From a virus: a stretch of DNA of 63,442 nucleotides. Below are positions 56,292 through 63,442 of the stretch, one piece after another. A program made the translations under genes and the position numbers. Under the pieces are notes generated by a model, which saw only the letters and a program-made list of their open reading frames with translations, was not told where the DNA came from and searched no databases. The first letter of the stretch is position 1. Each line of letters begins with the position of its first letter. Location of the stretch: the IMG/VR virus record IMGVR_UViG_3300032241_001905, positions 1 through 63,442 of that record; one strand, 5' to 3'.

Positions 56292-57782
56292 ATGAAAGAA
56301 GGTTATATTCCGCGTGAAAAACGCAAAAAGATTTTATTATTATGTGATGATATCAGAATGACATCTGGTATATCAACAATGGCTAGAGAAATAGTTATTG
56401 GTACAGCTCACCGATTTAATTGGGTGAATGTTGGTGGTGCTATTAACCATCCTGACCAAGGTAAACGATTTGATATCAATGATGACACTAGCAAGAATGC
56501 AGGTATTCCTGATGCTAGTGTTACATTATATCCTATAAATGGATATGGTGATCCTATGTTTTTAAATCAAATGATTGCACTGGAAAAACCAGATGCATTA
56601 ATGATGTTTACTGATCCAAGATATTGGATTTGGTTATTTCAAATGGAACAAGAAATTAGGAAGAAAATGCCTATTATCTATTTAAACATTTGGGATGATT
56701 TACCTTATCCAATGTATAATAAACCATACTATGAGTCTTGTGACGCATTGTTAGCAATCAGTAAACAAACTGAAAATATTAATAGAGCTGTATTAGGCCC
56801 AGAATTAACAGCTGAAAAAGTAATTAAATACGTACCCCATGGGATTAATGACAAAATTTTCTTCCCAATTACTACAGAACAACCTGAGTATTTGGCTTTA
56901 CAAGAATTTAAAAATAACTTATACAGAGGAAAATCATATGATTTTGCTTTATTATATAATGCGCGTAACATCCGTCGTAAATCTGTTCCTGATTTAATGC
57001 TAGCATGGAAGTTATTTATTGATGAACTTCCAGTAGAAAAAGCAAATAAATGCGTTTTAGTAATGCATACTCAAATGTCAGACGAAAATGGTACTGACTT
57101 AAGAGCAGTAAGTGAAATGTTATTTGGTAATAATCCTCAATACAATGTTGTATTTGATGAAGGAAGGTATCCGGCTAATGTAATGAACTTATTGTACAAT
57201 GCTACAGATGCAACTGCATTAATTAGTAGCAATGAAGGTTGGGGATTATCATTAACAGAAGCAATGATGTGTGGTAAACCAATTATATCTACTGTAACAG
57301 GTGGTATGCAAGATCAAATGCGTTTTGAAGACGAAAATGGTGAATGGATTAAGTTTACGGAAGAATTTGGTTCAAATCATAGAGGTAAATATAAGAAACA
57401 TGGTAAATGGGCTTTCCCAATATTCCCATCTAATTTATCAATTGTAGGATCTATTCCAACACCTTATATATTTGATGATAGAGCTCAACCTGAAGATGTT
57501 GCTGATCAAATTATGGAAATATATTCTTTAAAAACAAATCAAGTTGAAGAATATGGATCTCATACTAGAGGTATTGAAACATATGATGAAATATGTAAAG
57601 CAGCCTATGAATGGGTTACTTCAGAAGAATCAATGATGACAGCAGAAGCAATGTCTAAAAATGTAATTGATGGAATTGAAGCAACATTTGATAAATGGGA
57701 ACCAAGACATAAATTTGAATTAATCCAGGTAACAACACCTGATCAACCAAAACATTACGTAAAACACGTTATCGCAAAATAA
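56292..57782 (+). CDS. Glycosyltransferase (GT-B, family 1/4-like), 496 aa
   Basis: KKILLLCDDIRMTSGISTMA is a GT-B N-terminal start. The C-terminal half has FALLYNARNIRRKSVPDLML and LISSNEGWGLSLTEAMMCGK, the E-x(7)-E motif region that binds nucleotide sugar (SNEGWGLSLTEAM), then PIISTVTGGMQDQM. There is no signal peptide. It starts nine bases after the RHH-like gene and ends one base before the next glycosyltransferase, so a shared transcript is likely. Donor and acceptor unknown. Confidence 0.88.
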   Translation: MKEGYIPREKRKKILLLCDDIRMTSGISTMAREIVIGTAHRFNWVNVGGAINHPDQGKRFDINDDTSKNAGIPDASVTLYPINGYGDPMFLNQMIALEKPDALMMFTDPRYWIWLFQMEQEIRKKMPIIYLNIWDDLPYPMYNKPYYESCDALLAISKQTENINRAVLGPELTAEKVIKYVPHGINDKIFFPITTEQPEYLALQEFKNNLYRGKSYDFALLYNARNIRRKSVPDLMLAWKLFIDELPVEKANKCVLVMHTQMSDENGTDLRAVSEMLFGNNPQYNVVFDEGRYPANVMNLLYNATDATALISSNEGWGLSLTEAMMCGKPIISTVTGGMQDQMRFEDENGEWIKFTEEFGSNHRGKYKKHGKWAFPIFPSNLSIVGSIPTPYIFDDRAQPEDVADQIMEIYSLKTNQVEEYGSHTRGIETYDEICKAAYEWVTSEESMMTAEAMSKNVIDGIEATFDKWEPRHKFELIQVTTPDQPKHYVKHVIAK

Positions 57783-57783
57783 T

Positions 57784-59079
57784 ATGAAACAATTATTAGT
57801 TATAAGTTGCCCCATTGACACCTTTAGTGGATATGGTGCACGCTCAAGAGATATAGTTAAATCTTTATTAACATCAGATAGATTTGATGTAAAAATTGTA
57901 CCTCAAAGATGGGGTTCTACACCATTTGGATTTTTAGATGAAAATAATTCTGATGATAAAAAAATCATAGATTGTTATTTATTAGAACCTCAGTTACCTA
58001 AACAACCAGATATTTGGATTCAAGTAACAGTACCTAATGAGTTCCAACCTGTTGGAAAATATAACATTGGTATTACTGCTGGTATTGAAACTACAGTAGC
58101 AGATGCTACTTGGATAGATGGTATTAATAGGATGAATTTAACATTAGTATCTTCAGAACATGCTAAAAAAGTATTTGAACAATCTACATTCCAAGAAAGA
58201 AATCAACAAGGACAACCTGTAAGAGAAATCAAACTAGAAAAACCAATTGAGGTATTATTTGAAGGAGTAAATACAAATATCTATAAAAAGATAAATACAT
58301 TAACTACTGATGTAAAAGATGTACTAGATAGTATAGATGAAGATTTTAATTTCTTATATGTTGGTCATTGGTTACAAGGTGACTTAGGACAAGATAGAAA
58401 AGATACAGGTATGTTAGTTAAAACATTCCTTGAAACATTTAGAGGTAAAGGAAAGAAACCAGGTTTAATACTTAAAACAACTTGTGGTACTTACTCTATT
58501 ATGGATAGAGAAACAGTATTAGATAAAATTGAAGGTATTAAAAACTTAGTTGGCGGTACAGATTTACCAAACATTTATTTGTTACATGGTGAGTTAAGCG
58601 ATGAAGAAGTAAATGAATTATATAACCACCCTAAAGTAAAAGCACACGTTACATTTACTAAAGGTGAAGGATATGGTCGCCCATTAATTGAAGCATCAGT
58701 AAGCCAAAAACCAGTAATTGCTCCTAATTGGAGTGGCCATACAGATTTCCTTGATGCTAACATGTCAATCTTATTACCAGGTCAAGTAACTCAAATTCAT
58801 CCATCAGCAGTAGTAAAAAATATGTTATTAGCTGAAAGTGGATGGTTTACAGTTGATTATAAAAAAGCATCTGAAACATTAGTAGATGTTTATAAAAATA
58901 ATAAAAAGTATATTGATGGGGCAAAGAAACAATCATACCGTTCACGTACTGAATTTAGTTTAGATAAAATGACTGAAAAGTTATTAGCTATAATAGATGA
59001 GAAAGTACCTAAACAAGTAGCTCTTAAATTACCTACATTAAAGAAAGTTGAATTACCAAAGCTTAAAATAGCAAAATAA
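57784..59079 (+). CDS. Glycosyltransferase family 4-like, 431 aa
   Basis: CPIDTFSGYGARSRDIVKSL is the glycine-rich N-terminal loop of GT-B enzymes. FLYVGHWLQGDLGQDRKDT begins the C-terminal Rossmann domain, and VTFTKGEGYGRPLIEASVSQ holds the E-x(7)-E type donor-binding segment, followed by KPVIAPNWSGHTDFL. The C-terminal tail is Lys/Leu-rich (KLPTLKKVELPKLK), unusual and possibly membrane-peripheral. The stop overlaps a tiny frame (TAATG). Confidence 0.9.
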   Translation: MKQLLVISCPIDTFSGYGARSRDIVKSLLTSDRFDVKIVPQRWGSTPFGFLDENNSDDKKIIDCYLLEPQLPKQPDIWIQVTVPNEFQPVGKYNIGITAGIETTVADATWIDGINRMNLTLVSSEHAKKVFEQSTFQERNQQGQPVREIKLEKPIEVLFEGVNTNIYKKINTLTTDVKDVLDSIDEDFNFLYVGHWLQGDLGQDRKDTGMLVKTFLETFRGKGKKPGLILKTTCGTYSIMDRETVLDKIEGIKNLVGGTDLPNIYLLHGELSDEEVNELYNHPKVKAHVTFTKGEGYGRPLIEASVSQKPVIAPNWSGHTDFLDANMSILLPGQVTQIHPSAVVKNMLLAESGWFTVDYKKASETLVDVYKNNKKYIDGAKKQSYRSRTEFSLDKMTEKLLAIIDEKVPKQVALKLPTLKKVELPKLKIAK

Positions 59080-59159
59080 TGAATAATACAGGCGCTGTAA
59101 TATTTACATTTCAAAATAATACCGGAAACTATGAAAGAATCACTTATAATATGTCCTAG
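59079..59159 (+). pseudogene. 26-codon frame, possible remnant
   Basis: NNTGAVIFTFQNNTGNYERI looks like the first strand and helix of a T4-like phage transferase start, but a stop follows. It overlaps the zinc-ribbon gene start. It may be a coupling leader peptide or the leftover of a deleted gene. Support is weak. Confidence 0.25.
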
Positions 59160-59523
59160 ATGCTCTTCAAATGCATGTAGCGAAGTATCAAATGACAAAT
59201 TAACTGTTTGGAATTGCTTCGGATGTGGATTTACTTCTAATTCTACAATGATAGATGAAAATTCAGCAGCTACTGAGGAAGTATTACCTAATCTGTATGT
59301 CGCTTTAAAGTTTAAAGATGATAAAGGATATAATTGGTACCCAACAGCTGTAACATTAGAAGATAAATCAATGTTGTTTGCTGAAGGTAAATCAACTGAA
59401 GAATGGAACTGGTCAGCAGTACAAGCTAAAGGTGGTAAACCTGATATGACAACTAAAAAAGAATTTGTTGAACGCGACTTTATGGAAGCGTTAGATTATA
59501 TTGGTTATTTTAAACAACAATAA
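59131..59523 (+). CDS. Zinc-ribbon protein, 130 aa
   Basis: The N-terminus KESLIICPRCSSNACSEVSN and WNCFGCGFTSN give CxxC and CxxC for one zinc. The rest (LPNLYVALKFKDDKGYNWYP, then a C-terminal FVERDFMEALDYIGYFKQ) is a second small domain with conserved Trp/Tyr. This two-part protein is commonly found in marine T4-like phages, without known function. It lies between glycosyltransferase genes. Confidence 0.7.
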   Translation: MKESLIICPRCSSNACSEVSNDKLTVWNCFGCGFTSNSTMIDENSAATEEVLPNLYVALKFKDDKGYNWYPTAVTLEDKSMLFAEGKSTEEWNWSAVQAKGGKPDMTTKKEFVERDFMEALDYIGYFKQQ

Positions 59524-59524
59524 C

Positions 59525-60130
59525 ATGCCATCAATTAGTTATGCAATTACAGCTCATAATGAGCACGTTGAATTAGATCGTTTATTAGATCAATTAACTT
59601 CGTGGATTAGTGATGAAGATGAAATAGTAGTACAAATGGATATTACTGCTACTGATGAAGTTAAAGCAGTAGTTTATAAGCATAAATTAATGAGTTACTT
59701 CCATCCGTTAAATAACGATTTTGCTACTTTTAAAAATAATCTTAAAAGTTTATGTACTAAAGATTATATATTTCAAATTGATGCTGATGAATACTTATCA
59801 AACGAATTGCTAACATGGCTTCCAGATATATTATTTGATAATAATACTGTTGAAATGTTTTCATTACCACGTATTAATACAGTTGAAGGACTAACTGAAC
59901 AACACATTAAACAATGGGGTTGGAATGTAAATGAAGACGGCTGGGTTAACTATCCTGATTATCAAAATCGTATATTTAAAAATAAACCTGAAATCCATTG
60001 GGTGAATAAAGTACATGAAAAAATAATTGGTGCTAGAAGCATAGCATCCCTTCCTCCAGGATTTGATTTAGTACATCCTAAAACAATAGAAAGACAAGAA
60101 CGCCAAAATAACTACTATAATACTATATGA
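59525..60130 (+). CDS. Family 2 glycosyltransferase
   Basis: I take ATG 59525 (MPSISYAITAHNEHVELDRL), since the longer frame to 59501 overlaps the zinc-ribbon gene. The start ISYAITAHNE and YIFQIDADEYLS (DxD) are hallmarks of GT2. GWVNYPDYQNRIFKNKPEIH and VHEKI are typical of the small phage/bacterial GT2 subgroup. 201 residues, a minimal GT-A enzyme. It overlaps the FkbM gene by four bases (ATGA). Confidence 0.9.
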   Translation: MPSISYAITAHNEHVELDRLLDQLTSWISDEDEIVVQMDITATDEVKAVVYKHKLMSYFHPLNNDFATFKNNLKSLCTKDYIFQIDADEYLSNELLTWLPDILFDNNTVEMFSLPRINTVEGLTEQHIKQWGWNVNEDGWVNYPDYQNRIFKNKPEIHWVNKVHEKIIGARSIASLPPGFDLVHPKTIERQERQNNYYNTI

Positions 60131-60849
60131 TATCAGAAATATACAAAAACAACGATGGTACGTTTATAGTATTTCCTAACGATGCTATTGCTAATCATCT
60201 TAAAACAATTGGTACATGGGAACCTCATTTTAAAATAGTTGTAGATAACTTTATTAACGAGGATGATGTAGTAATAGATGCCGGTGCTAATTTCGGATAT
60301 AATTCCGTTATCATGGGTAAAAAAATAGGATCGGATGGTACCTTGATTTCATTTGAACCTCAAAGAATAATTTACCAACAAATGTGCGGTAACTTAATCT
60401 TAAATAACATATATAACGGACATCCTATTAATGCCGCTGTTGGACAAGAAGAATCAACTGCTAATTTAGTTCCAGTTTATTATGAAGCAGGTTGGGTTAA
60501 TATTGGAGATACATCTATTGGTGATGGAGGTGAAGAGATAAGAGTATGTAAAATAGATGATATAATTGATACTAGAGTAAACTTTATTAAAATAGATGTT
60601 CAAGGATTTGAATTAGATGCTTTAAAAGGAGCTAAAAATATTCTTACTAATTATCAACCTGATATCTTCATTGAAGTAGAACCTCATCAATTAGCTAAAT
60701 TTAATACTACAGACGAGGATTTATTTAATTATATAAAATCATTTGGATATGATATATATAAAATTAATAATGATTATCCTTGTGATCACATTTGTACTAC
60801 TAAAGATGTAAGTCATTTAACTGAAATATTAAAATTAGTTAAAATCTAA
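60127..60849 (+). CDS. FkbM-family methyltransferase
   Basis: A 240-residue protein. VVIDAGANFGYNSVIMG is the SAM-binding motif I, TLISFEPQRIIYQQM the motif II region with Glu, and VNFIKIDVQGFELDALKGAK the signature KIDVxGxE of FkbM. SAM-dependent O-methylation of a sugar is the usual role in glycan loci. Coupled to the neighbouring transferases by overlaps at both ends. The sugar position is unknown. Confidence 0.93.
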   Translation: MISEIYKNNDGTFIVFPNDAIANHLKTIGTWEPHFKIVVDNFINEDDVVIDAGANFGYNSVIMGKKIGSDGTLISFEPQRIIYQQMCGNLILNNIYNGHPINAAVGQEESTANLVPVYYEAGWVNIGDTSIGDGGEEIRVCKIDDIIDTRVNFIKIDVQGFELDALKGAKNILTNYQPDIFIEVEPHQLAKFNTTDEDLFNYIKSFGYDIYKINNDYPCDHICTTKDVSHLTEILKLVKI

Positions 60850-61769
60850 TGAAAACTGTTTTGTTTTATGATCCCAATTTAAACGAAAGGGGTACTAGCA
60901 CAGCTGTATATGATTATGCACATTACAATGAAGTTATATTAGGAAATAAATCTATAATTGCTGCTCCTAAAACAGCAGAAATGACTAGCCTAGATAAATT
61001 CTCAGCTCGATTCCCCGTACATATAGTTGATAAATTTACAGATTTATCTAAAATACCAACAGAATACTTACATATATTAAAATATGGATTTAATGATGGA
61101 AATATATTACCAAATGTAAAAAATTTGGTTCATACTGTTTTCCCATCAAATGATCCACATGGTGATGTTTATGCTTATATTTCTAAATGGTTAGCTAATA
61201 GTATTAAAGAAGGAGCATTATATGTTCCTCATATGGTATCATTACCTGATTCCGATTTAGATTATAAAGAAACATTTGACATACAAGACGAAATAGTGAT
61301 TGGGTGGTATGGTGGAAATAATTTTGAACTTTCGTTTGCTAAACAAGCCGTTATAGATATAGCTCAAAAAAGAAAGGATATCAAATTTTTATTTATGAAT
61401 CAAGATCCCTTTTGTAATTTGAAAAATGTATATTTTATAAGTGCTACAACTAACTTAGAAGAAAAAGTAGCATTTATTAATACATGCGATGCTATGATTC
61501 ATGCTCGTGAACGAGGTGAAACATTTGGTTTAGCAATAGCTGAATTTTCATCTAAAAATAAACCAATAATTACCTATCTTAATTCACCAGAAAGAAATCA
61601 TATTGAAACACTAAAAGATAAAGGATTATATTATAATGATTATAATTCTCTTTATTCTTTACTTTTAAATATAAATAAACAAAATATACAAGGTAAAGAA
61701 TGGAATGCATATCAAGATTACACCCCAGAAAAAGTAATGGAACAATTTAATAAAGTATTTTTATCATGA
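60849..61769 (+). CDS. Glycosyltransferase (GT-B-like), 306 aa
   Basis: KTVLFYDPNLNERGTSTAVY is a compact GT-B start with the RGTSTAVYDYA loop. VIGWYGGNNFELSFAKQAV starts the C-terminal domain, and IHARERGETFGLAIAEFSSK is the donor-binding E-x(7)-E region. KPIITYLNSPERNHIETLKD follows. Similar single-chain transferases are frequent in phage and marine bacterial glycan loci. It overlaps the next gene by four bases. Confidence 0.8.
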   Translation: MKTVLFYDPNLNERGTSTAVYDYAHYNEVILGNKSIIAAPKTAEMTSLDKFSARFPVHIVDKFTDLSKIPTEYLHILKYGFNDGNILPNVKNLVHTVFPSNDPHGDVYAYISKWLANSIKEGALYVPHMVSLPDSDLDYKETFDIQDEIVIGWYGGNNFELSFAKQAVIDIAQKRKDIKFLFMNQDPFCNLKNVYFISATTNLEEKVAFINTCDAMIHARERGETFGLAIAEFSSKNKPIITYLNSPERNHIETLKDKGLYYNDYNSLYSLLLNINKQNIQGKEWNAYQDYTPEKVMEQFNKVFLS

Positions 61770-62632
61770 AGATATTATATATAACAGATCACATAGATAT
61801 AGGACGTGCTGGTGGTTTTATTAATGACTACCAAAACGATTTATTATTCTATGGATTGAGAGAATTATATGGTGATGATGTAGTAGATAGTACTCAAATA
61901 CTTTCATTGTATAAAGAATATGAAGGTAGAATTAATCCACAAGTTATGTGGGGAAAAATGACTTCATTTTGGTTAATAGGAGAAAATAATATTGATAGAA
62001 CTAATATTGAAGAAAAAATTAGAGATAGATATTATGACTTAATTATATATGGTTCTATTAAACGATGTAAACAATATTATGAGTTGGTATCTAAAATATA
62101 CCCTGATAATAAAGTAATATTGATTGATGGTAATGATGAATCTGAATTAAATCCATTATATTTAAAACATCCATATTTTAAACGTGAATTAGTTGAAAAA
62201 CATCCTAATTTAATTCCTATTACGTTTGCTATTCCTACTTCTAAATTAGCAGAACCAACATTAGATAAAGTACAAGATTTTGCTACTTGCATTCCAGGAC
62301 AACCTGAAACATATATCTTTAAAGAAGAAAAAACATATTATGAAGATTATCAAAAATCATATTATGGGGTTACAATGAAAAAAGCAGGTTGGGATTGTAT
62401 GAGACATTATGAAATATTAGGTAACTATTGCATACCATATTTTATTGGATTAGAAGACTGTCCTAAAGACACATTAGTTAATTTTCCTAAAGAGATGTTA
62501 CTTGAAGCAAGAGAATTAGCGAACGACTTTGATGAGCAAAGATACTTTAGTATCTTAAATGATATATTTGAACACACTAAACAAAACTTAACTACTAAAT
62601 CGTTAGCTAGTTATGTACTATCTAAAATATAA
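61766..62632 (+). CDS. Glycosyltransferase-like protein, 288 aa
   Basis: KILYITDHIDIGRAGGFIND is a Rossmann-like start. KSYYGVTMKKAGWDCMRHYE and CIPYFIGLEDCPKDTLVNFP (Y.x.T.KKAGWDCxRHYE...PxF...CP..T) match a group of transferase-like proteins in phages and bacterial glycan loci resembling exostosin/GT47-type. No classical DxD. Function inferred. It is followed three bases later by the RfbH-like gene. Confidence 0.6.
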   Translation: MKILYITDHIDIGRAGGFINDYQNDLLFYGLRELYGDDVVDSTQILSLYKEYEGRINPQVMWGKMTSFWLIGENNIDRTNIEEKIRDRYYDLIIYGSIKRCKQYYELVSKIYPDNKVILIDGNDESELNPLYLKHPYFKRELVEKHPNLIPITFAIPTSKLAEPTLDKVQDFATCIPGQPETYIFKEEKTYYEDYQKSYYGVTMKKAGWDCMRHYEILGNYCIPYFIGLEDCPKDTLVNFPKEMLLEARELANDFDEQRYFSILNDIFEHTKQNLTTKSLASYVLSKI

Positions 62633-62635
62633 AAA

Positions 62636-63397
62636 ATGGTTAAATTAGAAAACATCCAGTCCTTAGTTAGCAACCACGTTTCACCTTACATTTATAATGC
62701 TAAGGTATTTGAACCTGGTAAAACACCAATTTATTATTCTGGACCTTATTGGGACAATAAAGAAACAGAGGCAGCTATCGATTCGTTCTTAAATGGTAAA
62801 TGGATTACTGCTGGTGAAAAAGTACATAAGTTTGAAAGTCAATTTGGTAAGAGATTTAATACTAAGCATTCACATATGGTGAACTCTGGTTCATCTGCTA
62901 ATTTAATATTAATTGCTGCTTTAAAGAGAAGATTTAATTGGGCGGATGATGATGAAATTATTGTATCGCCTGTTGGATTTGCAACTACAATTTCAGTATT
63001 ATATCAAAATAGATTAAAACCAATATTTGTAGATATTGAATGGGATACTTTAAATTTTGATGTAGATCAAATTGAAGCTAAAATTACACCTAAAACAAAA
63101 GGAATATTCATATCACCTGTATTAGGTAATCCTCCAGACATGGATAAATTACAAGCAATCGCTGAAAAATACAATATCCATTTAATTGGGGATAATTGTG
63201 ATAGTTTGGGTTCTAAATGGAAAGGTAAATACTTAAACGAATATTATGTAGCATATTCAAACTCATTTTACCCAGCACACCATATTTCAACAGGTGAAGG
63301 TGGAATGGTTTGTACAAACGATGATGAATTAAAGAAATTATTTGTTAGTTTGAGTTGGTGGGGTAGAGATACAAGTATGAATCAATTGGATTCATAG
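62636..63397 (+). CDS. RfbH/DegT-type PLP-PMP sugar 3-dehydrase, incomplete
   Basis: A 253-residue frame with the fold type I aminotransferase pattern: HMVNSGSSANLILIAAL, SPVGFATTISVLYQN and LIGDNCDSLGS. In NSFYPAHHISTGEGGM a His (His215) stands where aminotransferases have the Schiff-base Lys. This is known from RfbH/ColD-type dehydrases that use PMP to remove the 3-hydroxyl of a sugar. The frame stops after LSWWGRD (TSMNQLDS then TAG), where family members continue with a Cys-rich loop and about 180 more residues. It is truncated, interrupted by an insertion, or mis-assembled at the window end. Confidence 0.75.
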   Translation: MVKLENIQSLVSNHVSPYIYNAKVFEPGKTPIYYSGPYWDNKETEAAIDSFLNGKWITAGEKVHKFESQFGKRFNTKHSHMVNSGSSANLILIAALKRRFNWADDDEIIVSPVGFATTISVLYQNRLKPIFVDIEWDTLNFDVDQIEAKITPKTKGIFISPVLGNPPDMDKLQAIAEKYNIHLIGDNCDSLGSKWKGKYLNEYYVAYSNSFYPAHHISTGEGGMVCTNDDELKKLFVSLSWWGRDTSMNQLDS

Positions 63398-63442
63398 AAT
63401 TCCAAGCAGATGGTCCGTTTACACTATTATTAATATCCTGTA

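Noticed and set aside
8467-62292. Many open frames on the minus strand (for example 15510-15857, 19658-19966, 23845-24249, 42594-42881, 58890-59198)
   Set aside because: Each lies fully across a well-supported + strand gene, has biased composition typical of antisense frames, and shows no recognisable motif. No gap is left that a minus-strand gene could fill.
1-63442. T4 late promoter TATAAATA read on the minus strand at the TATTTATA sites
   Set aside because: There are no minus-strand genes to serve, and the sites are always just upstream of + strand starts. I treat them as a + strand element instead.
1-63442. tRNA genes, CRISPR arrays and insertion sequences
   Set aside because: No cloverleaf-like segment, no regularly spaced repeats and no transposase was seen. 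Gene-free gaps are all under about 140 bases. A tRNA scan program would be needed for certainty.

Overview
The window looks like part of the genome of a large T4-like (myovirus) phage of a Bacteroidota host, probably a metagenomic contig. T4-type hallmarks seen in the sequence are tail sheath, tail tube, baseplate/hub genes, a gp32-like ssDNA-binding protein, UvsX, RNase H, gp41-like helicase, family B polymerase, sliding clamp and gp44/gp62 clamp loader. The host assignment is inference. It rests on low GC, near absence of Shine-Dalgarno sites, three promoters shaped like the Bacteroidota -33/-7 type (TTTG, 19 nt, TAnnTT), and small families common in that phylum such as DUF5522. Every gene I accept is on the + strand, packed tightly with many TAATG or ATGA overlaps. 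I saw no tRNA, rRNA or CRISPR array.

Layout. (1) 1-12.9 kb is a translationally coupled glycan-modification block: partial sugar epimerase, glycosyltransferase-like genes alternating with three SGNH hydrolases, nucleotide-sugar dehydrogenase, carbamoyltransferase, radical SAM protein, 2OG-Fe(II) oxygenase and DxD-type transferases. (2) 12.9-29.4 kb is the virion block: a protein ending in a Hint (intein-like) domain, tail sheath, tail tube, a gp26-like chaperone/hub gene with a probable +1 frameshift into a gp51-like extension, tape measure, baseplate proteins and a hub protein fused to an M23 peptidase. (3) 29.4-37.8 kb is replication and nucleotide metabolism: a compact family A polymerase-like protein, gp32, UvsX, RNase H, helicase, thioredoxin and a class II ribonucleotide reductase. 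(4) 37.8-45.5 kb holds a 7-deazaguanine pathway (QueD, DpdA-like transglycosylase, QueC, QueE, FolE) with homing endonucleases and small genes between, then a dCTP deaminase/dUTPase-like gene. (5) 45.5-56.3 kb has family B polymerase, clamp, Hsp20, GroES, GroEL, clamp loader, small zinc-ribbon proteins and a RecB-type Fe-S nuclease. (6) 56.3-63.4 kb is a second glycan block: five glycosyltransferases or look-alikes, an FkbM methyltransferase and an RfbH-like sugar 3-dehydrase whose frame breaks off near the window end.

How it fits together. The phage appears to carry its own replisome and dNTP supply, a route to 7-deazaguanine bases in its DNA (inferred protection from restriction), its own chaperonin set, and two large glycan blocks that could decorate virion or host surface. 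A recurrent AT-rich element (ATATTTA core) precedes at least 18 genes, and may be the phage's own promoter. In five cases it ends only 2-3 nt before the start codon, three of these being the core replisome genes. Four free-standing homing endonucleases of three types, plus one C-terminal remnant, mark past mobile-element activity.

The strongest candidates for something new are the altered metal or cluster sites in the deazaguanine enzymes, the second (family A-like) polymerase with an apparently dead exonuclease region, the terminal Hint domain of a virion-block protein, and the promoter/leaderless signature.
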